A DNA stretch of 64,000 bases from DASYXZ01 sp035946625. Lineage in GTDB: Bacteria > Acidobacteriota > Terriglobia > UBA7540. This document shows positions 1 through 7,633 of the stretch, piece after piece. Where the stretch lies: positions 1 to 64,000 of the forward strand of contig DASYZE010000069.1 of assembly GCA_035946625.1 (NCBI GenBank). The letters are read 5' to 3'. Below the pieces are notes generated by a model, which was not told the origin of the DNA, searched no databases, and saw only the letters and a list, made by a program, of their open reading frames with translations. The translations under genes and the position numbers were made by a program. The stretch's first letter is position 1. Each line of letters opens with the position of its first letter.

Positions 1-46
1 GCAACAAACTCCTCTTCTTTTCCAAACTCGAAAGTGTCTCGGGCAT
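1..46 (-). CDS. Partial hypothetical protein, N-terminus only
   Basis: Reading leftwards, an AGGAGG ribosome binding site (about 51-56) sits five bases before an ATG at 46. The frame then stays open to the window edge and encodes 15 residues beginning MPETLSSLEKK. The strong binding site and uninterrupted frame support a real gene start, divergent from the CpoB-like gene. Fifteen residues are too few to assign a family. Lys/Glu-rich starts of this type occur in short acidobacterial hypothetical proteins, but that is only an impression. Confidence 0.45.
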   Translation of the reverse strand, partial: MPETLSSLEKKRSLL

Positions 47-204
47 AGTCCCTCCTGTCTTCTGAGCGTAACATATACGTCCAGATACAAGCCACAAAAA
101 AAGACAACCCACAGATAATCACAATTATGTCGCACACCCAACCCATGGGGACCGGTTGACCTGTGCACTTTCCCAAGAGTACACTCAGAACGGGTGAAAC
201 TTCG

Positions 205-1089
205 GTGAGTGAGGAAAAAACAAAATTGAGAAAGACAGCTTACACTCTGGCGATTGTTGTATCACTGGCCGTTTTCGCGTCTGCGCCCGCCTTCGGCGTC
301 AACAAAGAAACTTTGCAGATGATGCAGCAACTGGACACGCTGCAACAGATGATGCAAAACCTCCAGAAGACGGTTGACTCCCAGACGGCGATCTTGCGCA
401 CGCTGATTGAACAGGCGAATGACAAAATAAGTACCATGGGCTCGACCGTGGAAGAGCTGCGCAAGTCAAACGAAAAGGATAATGCCAGCTACAACACGCG
501 GCTTGATTCCATGACCAACCAGATGCAGGAGCTGAGCGCGAGCCTGGACGAAGCCAAGTCCCGTCTGGCTAAATTGAGTGACCAGGTCACTCAAACTCAA
601 ACCATCATCCAAACGCTCAACACCCCTCCGGCGGCGACACCCGCGGGCCCTACTTCGGGTGCGACACTCGATCCCAATAAACCCACAATTCCTGACGCTG
701 ACACCTTGTACAACTCGGGCTTAAGCGCTTACAACGGGGGTCAATACCAGTTGGCGATCCAGTCCTTCCAGGATTATTTGAAGTATTACGGGGATACGGA
801 CATGGCTTCCACCGCGCAGTTTTATATCGGCGATTGCTATTACAACCAAAAGAACTTTTCCCAGGCGGTTGAAGAATACAATAAATGCCTGGAACGATAC
901 CCCAACGGGAACAAGCTGCCTGCCGCGCAACTTAAGAAGGGCTATGCCTTGCTGGCCATGGACCAGAAGGCCGCAGGGATCCGGGAGTTGCGTTCATTGG
1001 TGGCGCGCTATCCCAACGCGCATGAGGCCGCTCTGGCCGCCCAGAGACTCCGCACGTTGGGCATTATCGTTCACGTGCGCGCGCATTGA
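205..1089 (+). CDS. CpoB/YbgF-like periplasmic coiled-coil TPR protein
   Basis: Likely periplasmic partner of the Tol-Pal system, which in characterised bacteria coordinates outer-membrane constriction with peptidoglycan synthesis. The frame extends to a GTG at 163. I prefer the GTG at 205 because it yields a compact signal peptide (positive KTKLRK, then a hydrophobic stretch ending ASAPAFG). Next comes a Gln/Met-rich coiled coil (roughly residues 35-145), a Pro/Thr linker, and a C-terminal block of about three TPR-type repeats (DADTLYNSGLSAYNGGQYQ, then FYIGDCYYNQKNF). Coiled coil followed by TPRs is the YbgF order. No tol or pal genes are visible nearby, so the role rests on architecture. 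ssb follows 57 bp downstream. Confidence 0.8.
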   Translation: MSEEKTKLRKTAYTLAIVVSLAVFASAPAFGVNKETLQMMQQLDTLQQMMQNLQKTVDSQTAILRTLIEQANDKISTMGSTVEELRKSNEKDNASYNTRLDSMTNQMQELSASLDEAKSRLAKLSDQVTQTQTIIQTLNTPPAATPAGPTSGATLDPNKPTIPDADTLYNSGLSAYNGGQYQLAIQSFQDYLKYYGDTDMASTAQFYIGDCYYNQKNFSQAVEEYNKCLERYPNGNKLPAAQLKKGYALLAMDQKAAGIRELRSLVARYPNAHEAALAAQRLRTLGIIVHVRAH

Positions 1090-1146
1090 GGGTGACGGAA
1101 CGGATGAACCACTCCTCGAAGGCTCGATGAAGAATGGAGGATTACC

Positions 1147-1617
1147 ATGGCAGGCTCGATCAACAAGGTGATACTTATCGGCCGTCTGGGCAAAGACCCG
1201 GAGTTAAAATACACTCCCAGTGGCGTGCCCGTGGCAAAGTTTTCGCTGGCGACAGACGAGTCCTTCAAGGACCGCAACGGTGAATTACAGAAACATACGG
1301 AATGGCATAACATTGTGGCCTGGAACAAATTGGCCGAAATTTGCGGTGAATATCTCACCAAGGGCAAGCAGGTCTACATCGAAGGGCGCATCCGCAGCCA
1401 CCAGTGGGAAGATCAGGACAAGAACAAACGCACAGCTTACGAAATCGTCGCGTTTCAAATGACCATGCTCGGCTCAAAATCAGACAGCGAGCGCGCTTCC
1501 GCGAGCAGCCCCAGAGGCGCCGCGGCATCGGCGGGAGCGCCCGAGGAGAACCCGCCCGCTCCCGAGCCGCCTTCCGCCCCTCCCTCGGATATCACGGATG
1601 AGGACATCCCCTTCTGA
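1147..1617 (+). CDS. ssb: Single-stranded DNA-binding protein
   Basis: Binds single-stranded DNA during replication, repair and recombination. The 156-residue protein has the standard N-terminal OB fold (about residues 4-110, beginning INKVILIGRLGKDPELKYTP and containing the W-HNIVAW strand). A Pro/Ala/Ser-rich disordered linker follows, and the protein ends in the acidic tip DITDEDIPF that recruits partner proteins. Length and tip are typical of bacterial SSB. The ATG at 1147 follows an AGGA-type ribosome binding site (GAATGGAGGATTACC). The gene is convergent with the small secreted-protein gene that starts at 2049. Confidence 0.97.
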   Translation: MAGSINKVILIGRLGKDPELKYTPSGVPVAKFSLATDESFKDRNGELQKHTEWHNIVAWNKLAEICGEYLTKGKQVYIEGRIRSHQWEDQDKNKRTAYEIVAFQMTMLGSKSDSERASASSPRGAAASAGAPEENPPAPEPPSAPPSDITDEDIPF

Positions 1618-1662
1618 GGCCGTCCGGCCATTCCAAGTTGTGAATTCAGGGATGGCACGGAG

Positions 1663-2049
1663 TCACTGAAAATCAACGTATTTGCGATGGACTTCTTCGA
1701 TGGTCATGGGACCTATTCGGATGCGCACGGCAACGCGAGCGCCTTCGCCACCGCCGCTGCTGCGGCTGGAAGTGACATATACCGTGTCTCCCGCGCGAAG
1801 ATCCTTACAGGCCAGTGGCTTCCCCTGTTCATTGAGGCAAGTGGTATTGCGGTTGACCAGCATTAGCTCGGTCACTTCGGTGGGATGTTTTAGAACAAGT
1901 TGATCCTTCGACATGTTCACCGAGGAAATGATGAAAAACTCTTCTCCTCCCGGCGCCGTCCCCTTTTGCTGCTGCTCCGCAGACAATGGCGCGCCCATGA
2001 GAAGTGCCAGGAACAAGCCCAACCCGATTTTGAAAATCCCGGTTTTCAT
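1663..2049 (-). CDS. Small secreted hypothetical protein, last gene of the efflux operon
   Basis: The frame opens further upstream with a TTG, but the ATG at 2049 follows GGGAAGGGATCTT and gives a clean signal peptide (MKTGIFKIG, a hydrophobic core, then PLSAEQ). The mature part is about 105 residues with two cysteines (TTCLN and LACKDL), and a short stretch of the form 'L-AGDTVYV' suggests an OB/DUF5666-like barrel. It follows the MacB-like permease with no large gap and is probably co-transcribed with it. Function unknown. A periplasmic accessory of the efflux system is a guess from position. Confidence 0.6.
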   Translation of the reverse strand: MKTGIFKIGLGLFLALLMGAPLSAEQQQKGTAPGGEEFFIISSVNMSKDQLVLKHPTEVTELMLVNRNTTCLNEQGKPLACKDLRAGDTVYVTSSRSSGGGEGARVAVRIRIGPMTIEEVHRKYVDFQ

Positions 2050-2085
2050 AAGATCCCTTCCCTCGTCATCATAAAGTTCCTTCAA

Positions 2086-3303
2086 CTATTCGTACCGCAG
2101 CGCATCGATCGGGTCCAGCCGCGCGGCTTTACGCGCCGGGTAGTAGCCAAAAAAAATCCCGACAGCGGCAGAAAACAAAACTGCGACGCCGATGGCCTCC
2201 GGCAGAACCCGCGTGGGCCAATTAAGCATGCTGGAAACTGCCATCGAGCCCGCCACCCCGCCCAGCACCCCCACCGTGCCACCAAGCAGGCTGAGCACCA
2301 CGGCCTCGCTCAGGAACTGCATTTGCACGTCTTGTTCCGTGGCGCCTACGGCCATGCGGACGCCAATTTCCCGTGTTCGCTCCGTAACCGATACCAGCAT
2401 GATGTTCATGATGCCAATGCCGCCCACCAACAGTGAGACCGAAGCAATACTGGCCAGCAAAAGCGTCATGATGCGTCCCGATTGCGCCTGGGTTTCCGCC
2501 AGGTCGGTGGGGCTACTGACCATGAAATCGTTGTCTTCGTCGGGGCGCAGGTGGTGACGTTCGCGCAGCAGGCCGGCGATTTGAGCTTGAGCGGGTTTAA
2601 TGGTTTCTTGCGATGACGCCGAACCCATAATGAAATTCACCCAACTGATGCCCGCAATTTTTTTCTGAACCGTGGTGTAAGGGATGATGATGGTGTCATC
2701 CTCATCTTGTCCGAACGGCGACTGTCCTTTGGGGGCCAGAACCCCGATGACGCGGAAAGGAAGGCTTTGCACGCGAATCGTTTTCCCCAACGGGTTTTCG
2801 TCCCCAAAAAGGTTTTGCACCACGGTCAACCCGATCACGCAAACATCCGCAGACGAGTCCACATCATGCTGGGTGAAGATGCCACCCTCCTGGACGGGCC
2901 AGCGCCGGATTTGAAAGTAGGCGGGAGCAACACCGCGGACGTGTGTATACCAGTTTTGATTTCCATAGACCAATTGAGCCGAGGCACCCACGCCCGGCGA
3001 GATTCTGACCATCAAAGGAATCTGCTGGCCGATGGCGATGGCGTCGGCCACGGTCAGCGTCTTGGTGGCCGCGCTTCCCATGTGGACGCCGCCGTGGTTC
3101 ACACTCCCGGCGGATACAAACACAATGTTGTCGCCCAGATTCCGGAGGGATTCCTGGATCTGATTGGAGGCGCCTTCGCCGATGGCCACGGTGCAAATCA
3201 CCGCGCCCACGCCGATGATAATGCCCAGCATGGTGAGGATGGTGCGCATTTTGTTGCGCCCCAGGGCACGGAGGGCGACGCGGATAACGGCGGCAAAATC
3301 CAT
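2086..3303 (-). CDS. MacB-type ABC transporter permease
   Basis: Inner-membrane permease of a MacAB-like system, which moves substrates such as macrolides, peptides or lipids from the periplasm outward using the mechanotransmission mechanism. The 405 residues show one N-terminal membrane helix (MRTILTMLGIIIGVGAVI), a large periplasmic core domain (about 45-270), and three C-terminal helices of the FtsX fold with the typical GIMNIMLVSVTERTREIG segment. The start overlaps the last base of the ATPase gene, so the two are translationally coupled. Here the ATPase is a separate gene, unlike E. coli macB, where both are fused. Substrate cannot be told from sequence. Confidence 0.92.
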   Translation of the reverse strand: MDFAAVIRVALRALGRNKMRTILTMLGIIIGVGAVICTVAIGEGASNQIQESLRNLGDNIVFVSAGSVNHGGVHMGSAATKTLTVADAIAIGQQIPLMVRISPGVGASAQLVYGNQNWYTHVRGVAPAYFQIRRWPVQEGGIFTQHDVDSSADVCVIGLTVVQNLFGDENPLGKTIRVQSLPFRVIGVLAPKGQSPFGQDEDDTIIIPYTTVQKKIAGISWVNFIMGSASSQETIKPAQAQIAGLLRERHHLRPDEDNDFMVSSPTDLAETQAQSGRIMTLLLASIASVSLLVGGIGIMNIMLVSVTERTREIGVRMAVGATEQDVQMQFLSEAVVLSLLGGTVGVLGGVAGSMAVSSMLNWPTRVLPEAIGVAVLFSAAVGIFFGYYPARKAARLDPIDALRYE

Positions 3304-4118
3304 CAGTCTTTGTCCTCCTCCTCGTCTTGGTCAAGGGCCGGCAGGGTGCGGAAAACCTCACCCGCGTCCAACGGGTCATCGACGGGCGCGTCGCGGCGGA
3401 CCTTGCCGTCCTTGAAGGTGACCACACGCTTGGCGTAAAGGGCGATGTCGGGTTCGTGGGTGACCAGCAAAATGGTGATGCTGCGCTCCTTGTTCAAGCG
3501 CTGAAACACTTCCATAATTTCAACACTGGTCCGGCTGTCCAAATTTCCCGTCGGCTCGTCGGCGAGGATAATGGAGGGGCTGTTCACCAGGGCTCGCGCC
3601 ACAGCAACGCGCTGTTGTTGCCCGCCGGAAAGCTGGGCGGGGTGGTGAGACTCTCTTCCCTCGAGTCCTACGGCCCGCAGGGCCTCGAGGGCGCGCTCAA
3701 TCCTTTGCTGGTGGGGAACGCCGGAGTAAATCAGCGGCAACTCTACATTTTCCAACGCCGAGGTCCGAGACAGCAGATTGAACCCTTGAAATACAAAACC
3801 GATTTTGCGATTGCGGATGCCGGCCAATTCTTTGTTGTTTAACTTGGAGACGTCCTGCCCTTCCAGCAAGTAACGCCCCCGGGTAGGGCGATCGAGGCAT
3901 CCCACCAGATTCATGAAAGTAGACTTTCCCGAACCCGACGCTCCCATGATGGCCACAAACTCGCCACGAGCAATAGATAGGGACACACCGCGCAGGGCGT
4001 GAACCTGGACTTCACCCAGGAAATATGTCTTGTGGAGATTATCAGCGTAAATGACCGCGCCTGATGGAGAAGCCGCGATCTCGTTTTCCGGGCGGGATTG
4101 GACCATTTCTTCAGGCAT
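3303..4118 (-). CDS. MacB/LolD-type ABC transporter ATP-binding protein
   Basis: Cytoplasmic ATPase that powers the adjoining permease. The Walker A motif GASGSGKST lies at about residues 59-67, the ABC signature LSGGQQQR near residue 165, and Walker B IILADEPTG follows. The HEP switch histidine is in LLVTHEPD. These match the LolD/MacB (type VII ABC) subfamily. The first 20 or so residues are a non-conserved extension, and the last 30 are acidic (DPLDAGEVF to DQDEEEDKD). It starts 10 bp after the adaptor gene ends and overlaps the permease by one base. Confidence 0.95.
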   Translation of the reverse strand: MPEEMVQSRPENEIAASPSGAVIYADNLHKTYFLGEVQVHALRGVSLSIARGEFVAIMGASGSGKSTFMNLVGCLDRPTRGRYLLEGQDVSKLNNKELAGIRNRKIGFVFQGFNLLSRTSALENVELPLIYSGVPHQQRIERALEALRAVGLEGRESHHPAQLSGGQQQRVAVARALVNSPSIILADEPTGNLDSRTSVEIMEVFQRLNKERSITILLVTHEPDIALYAKRVVTFKDGKVRRDAPVDDPLDAGEVFRTLPALDQDEEEDKD

Positions 4119-4127
4119 AAGGCTGGG

Positions 4128-5507
4128 CTACCTCCGTGGTCCGCCGAATCGCGGCGTGCTCGGGAATTGGTTTTGGCCCTGCCCCCCGGCGTTTTCTTCG
4201 CCCGTAATCAAAATGTCGTTCGCTTGCACCGGCCCTTCCTTGAGCTCCGTGAAGGTATAATCGGTGATTCCAATCCGCACCGCAACGGGCACCAGCTTCT
4301 TGTCCGGCCCTTGCTTCCATACCACCTGCCAGCCCCCCAGGTGTGAGGTGGCCGCTGCCGGAGGAATCTGGTAGCGCTCATACAGTTTCTGAAGTTCAGT
4401 GCGCGCCATGTCCGGGGTGAAGCGCAGGGCCGCATTGGGGATGCAAATCGCGCCTGACACATTCCCGGTGGGAACGGTCACATACGCGGTCTCACCCGGC
4501 AAGAGCTTCTCCTGGGGATTTTCGAAATCAATGATGGTGTTGTAGGTCACCACGTTTTGGACCATGGTGGCATTCAGTCGAATGGCGCTGACCTGTCCGT
4601 GAAAGACATCGGTGGGAAAGGCATCCACTTGAAAAGTTGCGTCCGTCCCGATTTTAATGTTCCCGGTATCCGATTCATCGGTGGCGGCATAAACCTGCAT
4701 GCGGGTGAGATCCTGAGCGATGGAAAAAACAACCGGCGCTTGAAGAGCGGCGGCCACTGACTGGCCCACGGTCACATTGCGAGCCACTATGGTGCCGTCG
4801 ATGGGCGACAAGATGGTGGTGTAACGGAGATTCGTCTCCGCCTGGTCAAGCGCTCCCCGATTGGTTTCCACCACGGCCTGCGCCTGCTGCACTTGAGCCT
4901 TGGTTTGGTCCAATTGCGCGCGGGATTGATTTAAAGTGGCCACCGCGGCACGCACCTGCGCGTCAGCCTGATCCAGATTCGATTGGGTCATGTCCTTCTG
5001 GTCCTCGGAGAGCACTCCTTCCTTCGAAAGGTTTGCAATGCGCAGCGCGTTGGCGCGGGCATAGACGGCCGCCGCCTTCAGGCGGGCAATGTTGGCTTCG
5101 TTCGTCTGAATGGCCGCCTCATTGGCGCCGATGCTGGCCTCCAGGTTTTTCAGGTTGGCCTCGGCGTTGCCCAGGTTGCCCCGCGCCTGCATCACTTGCG
5201 CCTCATAAATCGCCGGATCAAGTTGCGCCAGCACCTGCCCGGCATGGACCCGGCTGTTGAAGTCGGCAAAAATATACTGGACGGTCCCGGACACGTAGGA
5301 CCCCACCGGAACCGTGGTCAGCGGATTGATGGTTCCCGTTGCCTGCACCACGGCGGTAATGTCACCGCGCTTCACGGGGGCGGTCAAATACTTGATTTCG
5401 CCGGAACGCGCGCGCAACACCATCCCGGCTGTCAGCAGGGCCGCCAGGGCGATCACGGTCAGGTTCACCAGCTTGGTATGATTTTGATAGTATTTTCGCA
5501 GGCCCAT
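4128..5507 (-). CDS. MacA-like periplasmic adaptor (HlyD / membrane fusion protein)
   Basis: Links the ABC permease to an outer-membrane channel. It has one N-terminal membrane anchor (LTVIALAALLTAGMVLRAR) and a split biotinyl-lipoyl domain (TVPVGSYVSGTVQYIFADFNSRVHAGQ near residue 65, completed after the hairpin by LSPIDGTIVARNVTVGQSV). Between them is a long alpha-helical hairpin rich in Ala/Gln (about 100-235), and beta-barrel domains follow. The lipoyl-halves-around-a-hairpin layout is that of MacA. The C-terminus is Gly/Gln/Pro rich. No TolC-like channel gene is in the window. Confidence 0.92.
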   Translation of the reverse strand: MGLRKYYQNHTKLVNLTVIALAALLTAGMVLRARSGEIKYLTAPVKRGDITAVVQATGTINPLTTVPVGSYVSGTVQYIFADFNSRVHAGQVLAQLDPAIYEAQVMQARGNLGNAEANLKNLEASIGANEAAIQTNEANIARLKAAAVYARANALRIANLSKEGVLSEDQKDMTQSNLDQADAQVRAAVATLNQSRAQLDQTKAQVQQAQAVVETNRGALDQAETNLRYTTILSPIDGTIVARNVTVGQSVAAALQAPVVFSIAQDLTRMQVYAATDESDTGNIKIGTDATFQVDAFPTDVFHGQVSAIRLNATMVQNVVTYNTIIDFENPQEKLLPGETAYVTVPTGNVSGAICIPNAALRFTPDMARTELQKLYERYQIPPAAATSHLGGWQVVWKQGPDKKLVPVAVRIGITDYTFTELKEGPVQANDILITGEENAGGQGQNQFPSTPRFGGPRR

Positions 5508-5589
5508 TTATTCTATAAAACCTCTCTCACACTAAGATACATCTATTGGCGGGATGGTTCCAGCAAGGTTTGCAGTTTTCAAAGGCGCA

Positions 5590-5961
5590 TTAGGGCGATC
5601 TTTGCTTCTTCATTCTTTCATCCGAGAGCCGGACGTGCTCGTTGAATTTCGCCAACTGGTCCGGATTAAGGATTTTCCGGATCTGATTTCGAGTATCTTC
5701 GTGCAAGGCGTCAAATTGGGGCTTGTCTTGCTGTTGAAGCTGCCTTCTCTTCCGGCCCGACTCCTGAAGGATCTGCCGGAGTTGTTGCACCTGCGAGTCA
5801 TCGAGGCTTAGGTCCCGCTTCATGCGGTCCACAACCCGGTTCAGGTCAAATTCATGCCTCCAGTGGCCGGAGTACCAACCGTAATAAAATAATCCGGCGC
5901 CGCCCACAATAATGCCGAGGACAAAGGTGAGAACGAAATAGACGTAGGCGCGGCGGGTCAC
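5590..5961 (-). CDS. Membrane-anchored Spy/CpxP-like (LTXXQ) periplasmic stress protein
   Basis: A 123-residue protein with an N-terminal membrane helix (YVYFVLTFVLGIIVGGAGLFYY) and a helical periplasmic part with two LTXXQ-like elements (LSLDDSQVQQLRQIL and ILNPDQLAKFNE). Proteins of this fold (Spy, CpxP, CnrX, ZraP) act as chaperones or metal/stress sensors in the periplasm. The start overlaps the end of the anti-sigma gene by 4 bp. Its place between anti-sigma factor and efflux genes suggests it senses envelope stress and modulates the anti-sigma factor. That link is inference. Confidence 0.7.
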   Translation of the reverse strand: MTRRAYVYFVLTFVLGIIVGGAGLFYYGWYSGHWRHEFDLNRVVDRMKRDLSLDDSQVQQLRQILQESGRKRRQLQQQDKPQFDALHEDTRNQIRKILNPDQLAKFNEHVRLSDERMKKQRSP

Positions 5962-6443
5962 TTTTTTGTTTGGCCGCTCCCTTTCGACAAACCAACTGGA
6001 ATCGCGTCGTGCGTGTCCCCAAATTCATCCGCCAGGTAGGTAACCTCGCCGGGCGCGTTGGCCTCGTTCTGGGTGATGTAGGGCTCGTCGGGTGCGGGCC
6101 CGCGCAGGGGTCCAGAGGAAGGTAATGCGAACGCTAGAAGCAGAGTCATGGTGAGGAGCAAGCCGGCCAGGACAAAGCGCCGGCCGATTCGCTCAATAAA
6201 CTCCGCCGTGGCGCCACCCGAATCCACCGCCGATCCCAATCGCCGGATGACCCGGGCGCTAAATCCAAAGGAGGCTTGGGGCGGTGGTTCCTGGGCCAGG
6301 AATCGGAAACCCGCGCGCACCAGCCCCTGGTCTCTTCGCACCTCGCGACAGTCCGCGCATGCAGACAAATGCTCTTGAATCGGCGCAGGGAGCAAGCCCT
6401 CTGGCGTGACTTCCAGAATGGCCTTAACGTCTTTGCAGCGCAT
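5958..6443 (-). CDS. Zinc-binding (zf-HC2) anti-sigma factor
   Basis: Probably holds the adjacent ECF sigma factor inactive at the membrane. The N-terminus carries the HC2-type zinc motif: Cys3 and then H25-x3-C29-x2-C32 (HLSACADC). One membrane helix (RFVLAGLLLTMTLLLAFALP) follows at about residues 89-108, leaving a short periplasmic tail of about 50 residues. The gene begins three bases after the sigma gene ends, behind GGAAGGTGAG. The sigma then anti-sigma order is standard for this class. Confidence 0.88.
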   Translation of the reverse strand: MRCKDVKAILEVTPEGLLPAPIQEHLSACADCREVRRDQGLVRAGFRFLAQEPPPQASFGFSARVIRRLGSAVDSGGATAEFIERIGRRFVLAGLLLTMTLLLAFALPSSGPLRGPAPDEPYITQNEANAPGEVTYLADEFGDTHDAIPVGLSKGSGQTKK

Positions 6444-6446
6444 CGC

Positions 6447-7070
6447 TCACCTTCCTTCCCTCAGTTTCTTCACGTCCTGAAGCATTCTTTTTCGTGCCCG
6501 GTGCAGCCTCACTTTCACCGTGCTTACATTCAACTGCAGAATTTCCGCGATTTCTTCCACGGACAGATCTTCCAATTCCTTCAGCACCAGGACCACGCGA
6601 TCATCCGCCGGAGCCCGATCCAAAAGCTTTCCGGCAATATCTTTCAGCGCGCTCTGCTCTTCCGGGTCAAGGTCTTCCCCGACCAACCGTTCCGCACGGG
6701 CCTCCAGTTGAAGCCGGATTTCGTCAGCCACCTCCCAGAAATAATGGACCCGCGAAGAACGCACCCGACGCAAATAGTCATAGCAATGGTTCACAGCCAC
6801 CCGGGAGAGCCAGGTGGCGAAAGATGACTCGAAGTTATAACTCCGAATGGCTTGAAACGCCTTGAAAAATATCTCCTGCGCGATATCTTCCACTTCATCC
6901 CGGCGACGCACCAGGTGGTAAATGATGGAAAACACCCGCCGCTGATGGCGTTCCACAAGGAAACTAAATGGTTCTTGCTCCCCCCGTTGAACACGTTTAA
7001 TGAGTTCAACTTCCTGTTCGACTCCTGGCTTGGGTTGATCCATCCAACTTCCATAATGGGCCTTCCCCAT
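6447..7070 (-). CDS. ECF-family RNA polymerase sigma factor (RpoE-like)
   Basis: Directs RNA polymerase to a stress regulon. Region 2 is at about residues 30-100 (FLVERHQRRVFSIIYHLVRRRDEVEDIAQEIFFKAF, then FATWLSRVAVNHCYDYLRR). Region 4 is at about 140-200 (ELEDLSVEEIAEILQLNVSTVKVRLHRARKRM). The length of 207 residues is normal. An alternative ATG at 7043 would remove nine residues. The gene heads a minus-strand cluster running through to about 1663, implying that the efflux genes belong to its regulon. Autoregulation is likely, but I could not recognise an ECF-type promoter with confidence in the 120 bp upstream. Confidence 0.93.
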   Translation of the reverse strand: MGKAHYGSWMDQPKPGVEQEVELIKRVQRGEQEPFSFLVERHQRRVFSIIYHLVRRRDEVEDIAQEIFFKAFQAIRSYNFESSFATWLSRVAVNHCYDYLRRVRSSRVHYFWEVADEIRLQLEARAERLVGEDLDPEEQSALKDIAGKLLDRAPADDRVVLVLKELEDLSVEEIAEILQLNVSTVKVRLHRARKRMLQDVKKLREGR

Positions 7071-7193
7071 TAAATGACGACGAATGAGGTGGCGATTGGG
7101 TTACAGGTCTCCGCGAATCCCGCAAGCGGTCGCAAACAATACCCAAACAAATTATAGTTGACCAATCTAACATGCTGTGGAAGAATGTCCAAC

Positions 7194-7568
7194 ATGATCA
7201 TTGGAACAAGATTACGAAAACTTCGAGAGGACAAGGATTTTTCACAAGGCGACATCGAGAAACGGACGGGACTGCTGCGCTGTTACATTTCTCGGGTTGA
7301 AAACGGACACACGGTCCCTTCGCTCGAGACCCTGGAGCGACTCGCGTCAGCTTTGGAGATTCCTTTATATCAACTGTTTTACGAGGGAGACGAACCACCT
7401 CCCTTGCCGAATCTGAGCAAACGACGATCCCTGGAAGAGCTGGCCTTGGACGGAGCGAGCGAGAAAGAAGTGCGCTTCTTCGGAAAGGTGAGAAAGCTCG
7501 TCGCCAAGATTGACGAGGAAGATCGACAGCTCTTGCTTTACATGGCTCAGAAATTGGCAAGTCGGTAA
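7194..7568 (+). CDS. XRE-family helix-turn-helix regulator
   Basis: A 124-residue DNA-binding protein with an N-terminal Cro/C1-type HTH (about residues 3-58: IIGTRLRKLREDKDFSQGDIEKRTG, then ISRVENGHTVPSLETLERLA). A C-terminal tail of about 65 residues (EKEVRFFGKVRKLVAKIDEEDRQLL) probably mediates dimerisation. The frame opens at 7158, but the ATG at 7194 starts exactly at the family's conserved beginning. It is divergent from the ECF sigma gene, with about 120 bp of shared upstream DNA, so it could control either itself or the sigma cluster. No ligand domain is visible. Confidence 0.85.
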   Translation: MIIGTRLRKLREDKDFSQGDIEKRTGLLRCYISRVENGHTVPSLETLERLASALEIPLYQLFYEGDEPPPLPNLSKRRSLEELALDGASEKEVRFFGKVRKLVAKIDEEDRQLLLYMAQKLASR

Positions 7569-7633
7569 CGCCTTCCCCGTTAACCCATGGGGGCGAAGTG
7601 TCGGTGGCGCTTGCCAGCCGACGCCTGCCTTCT

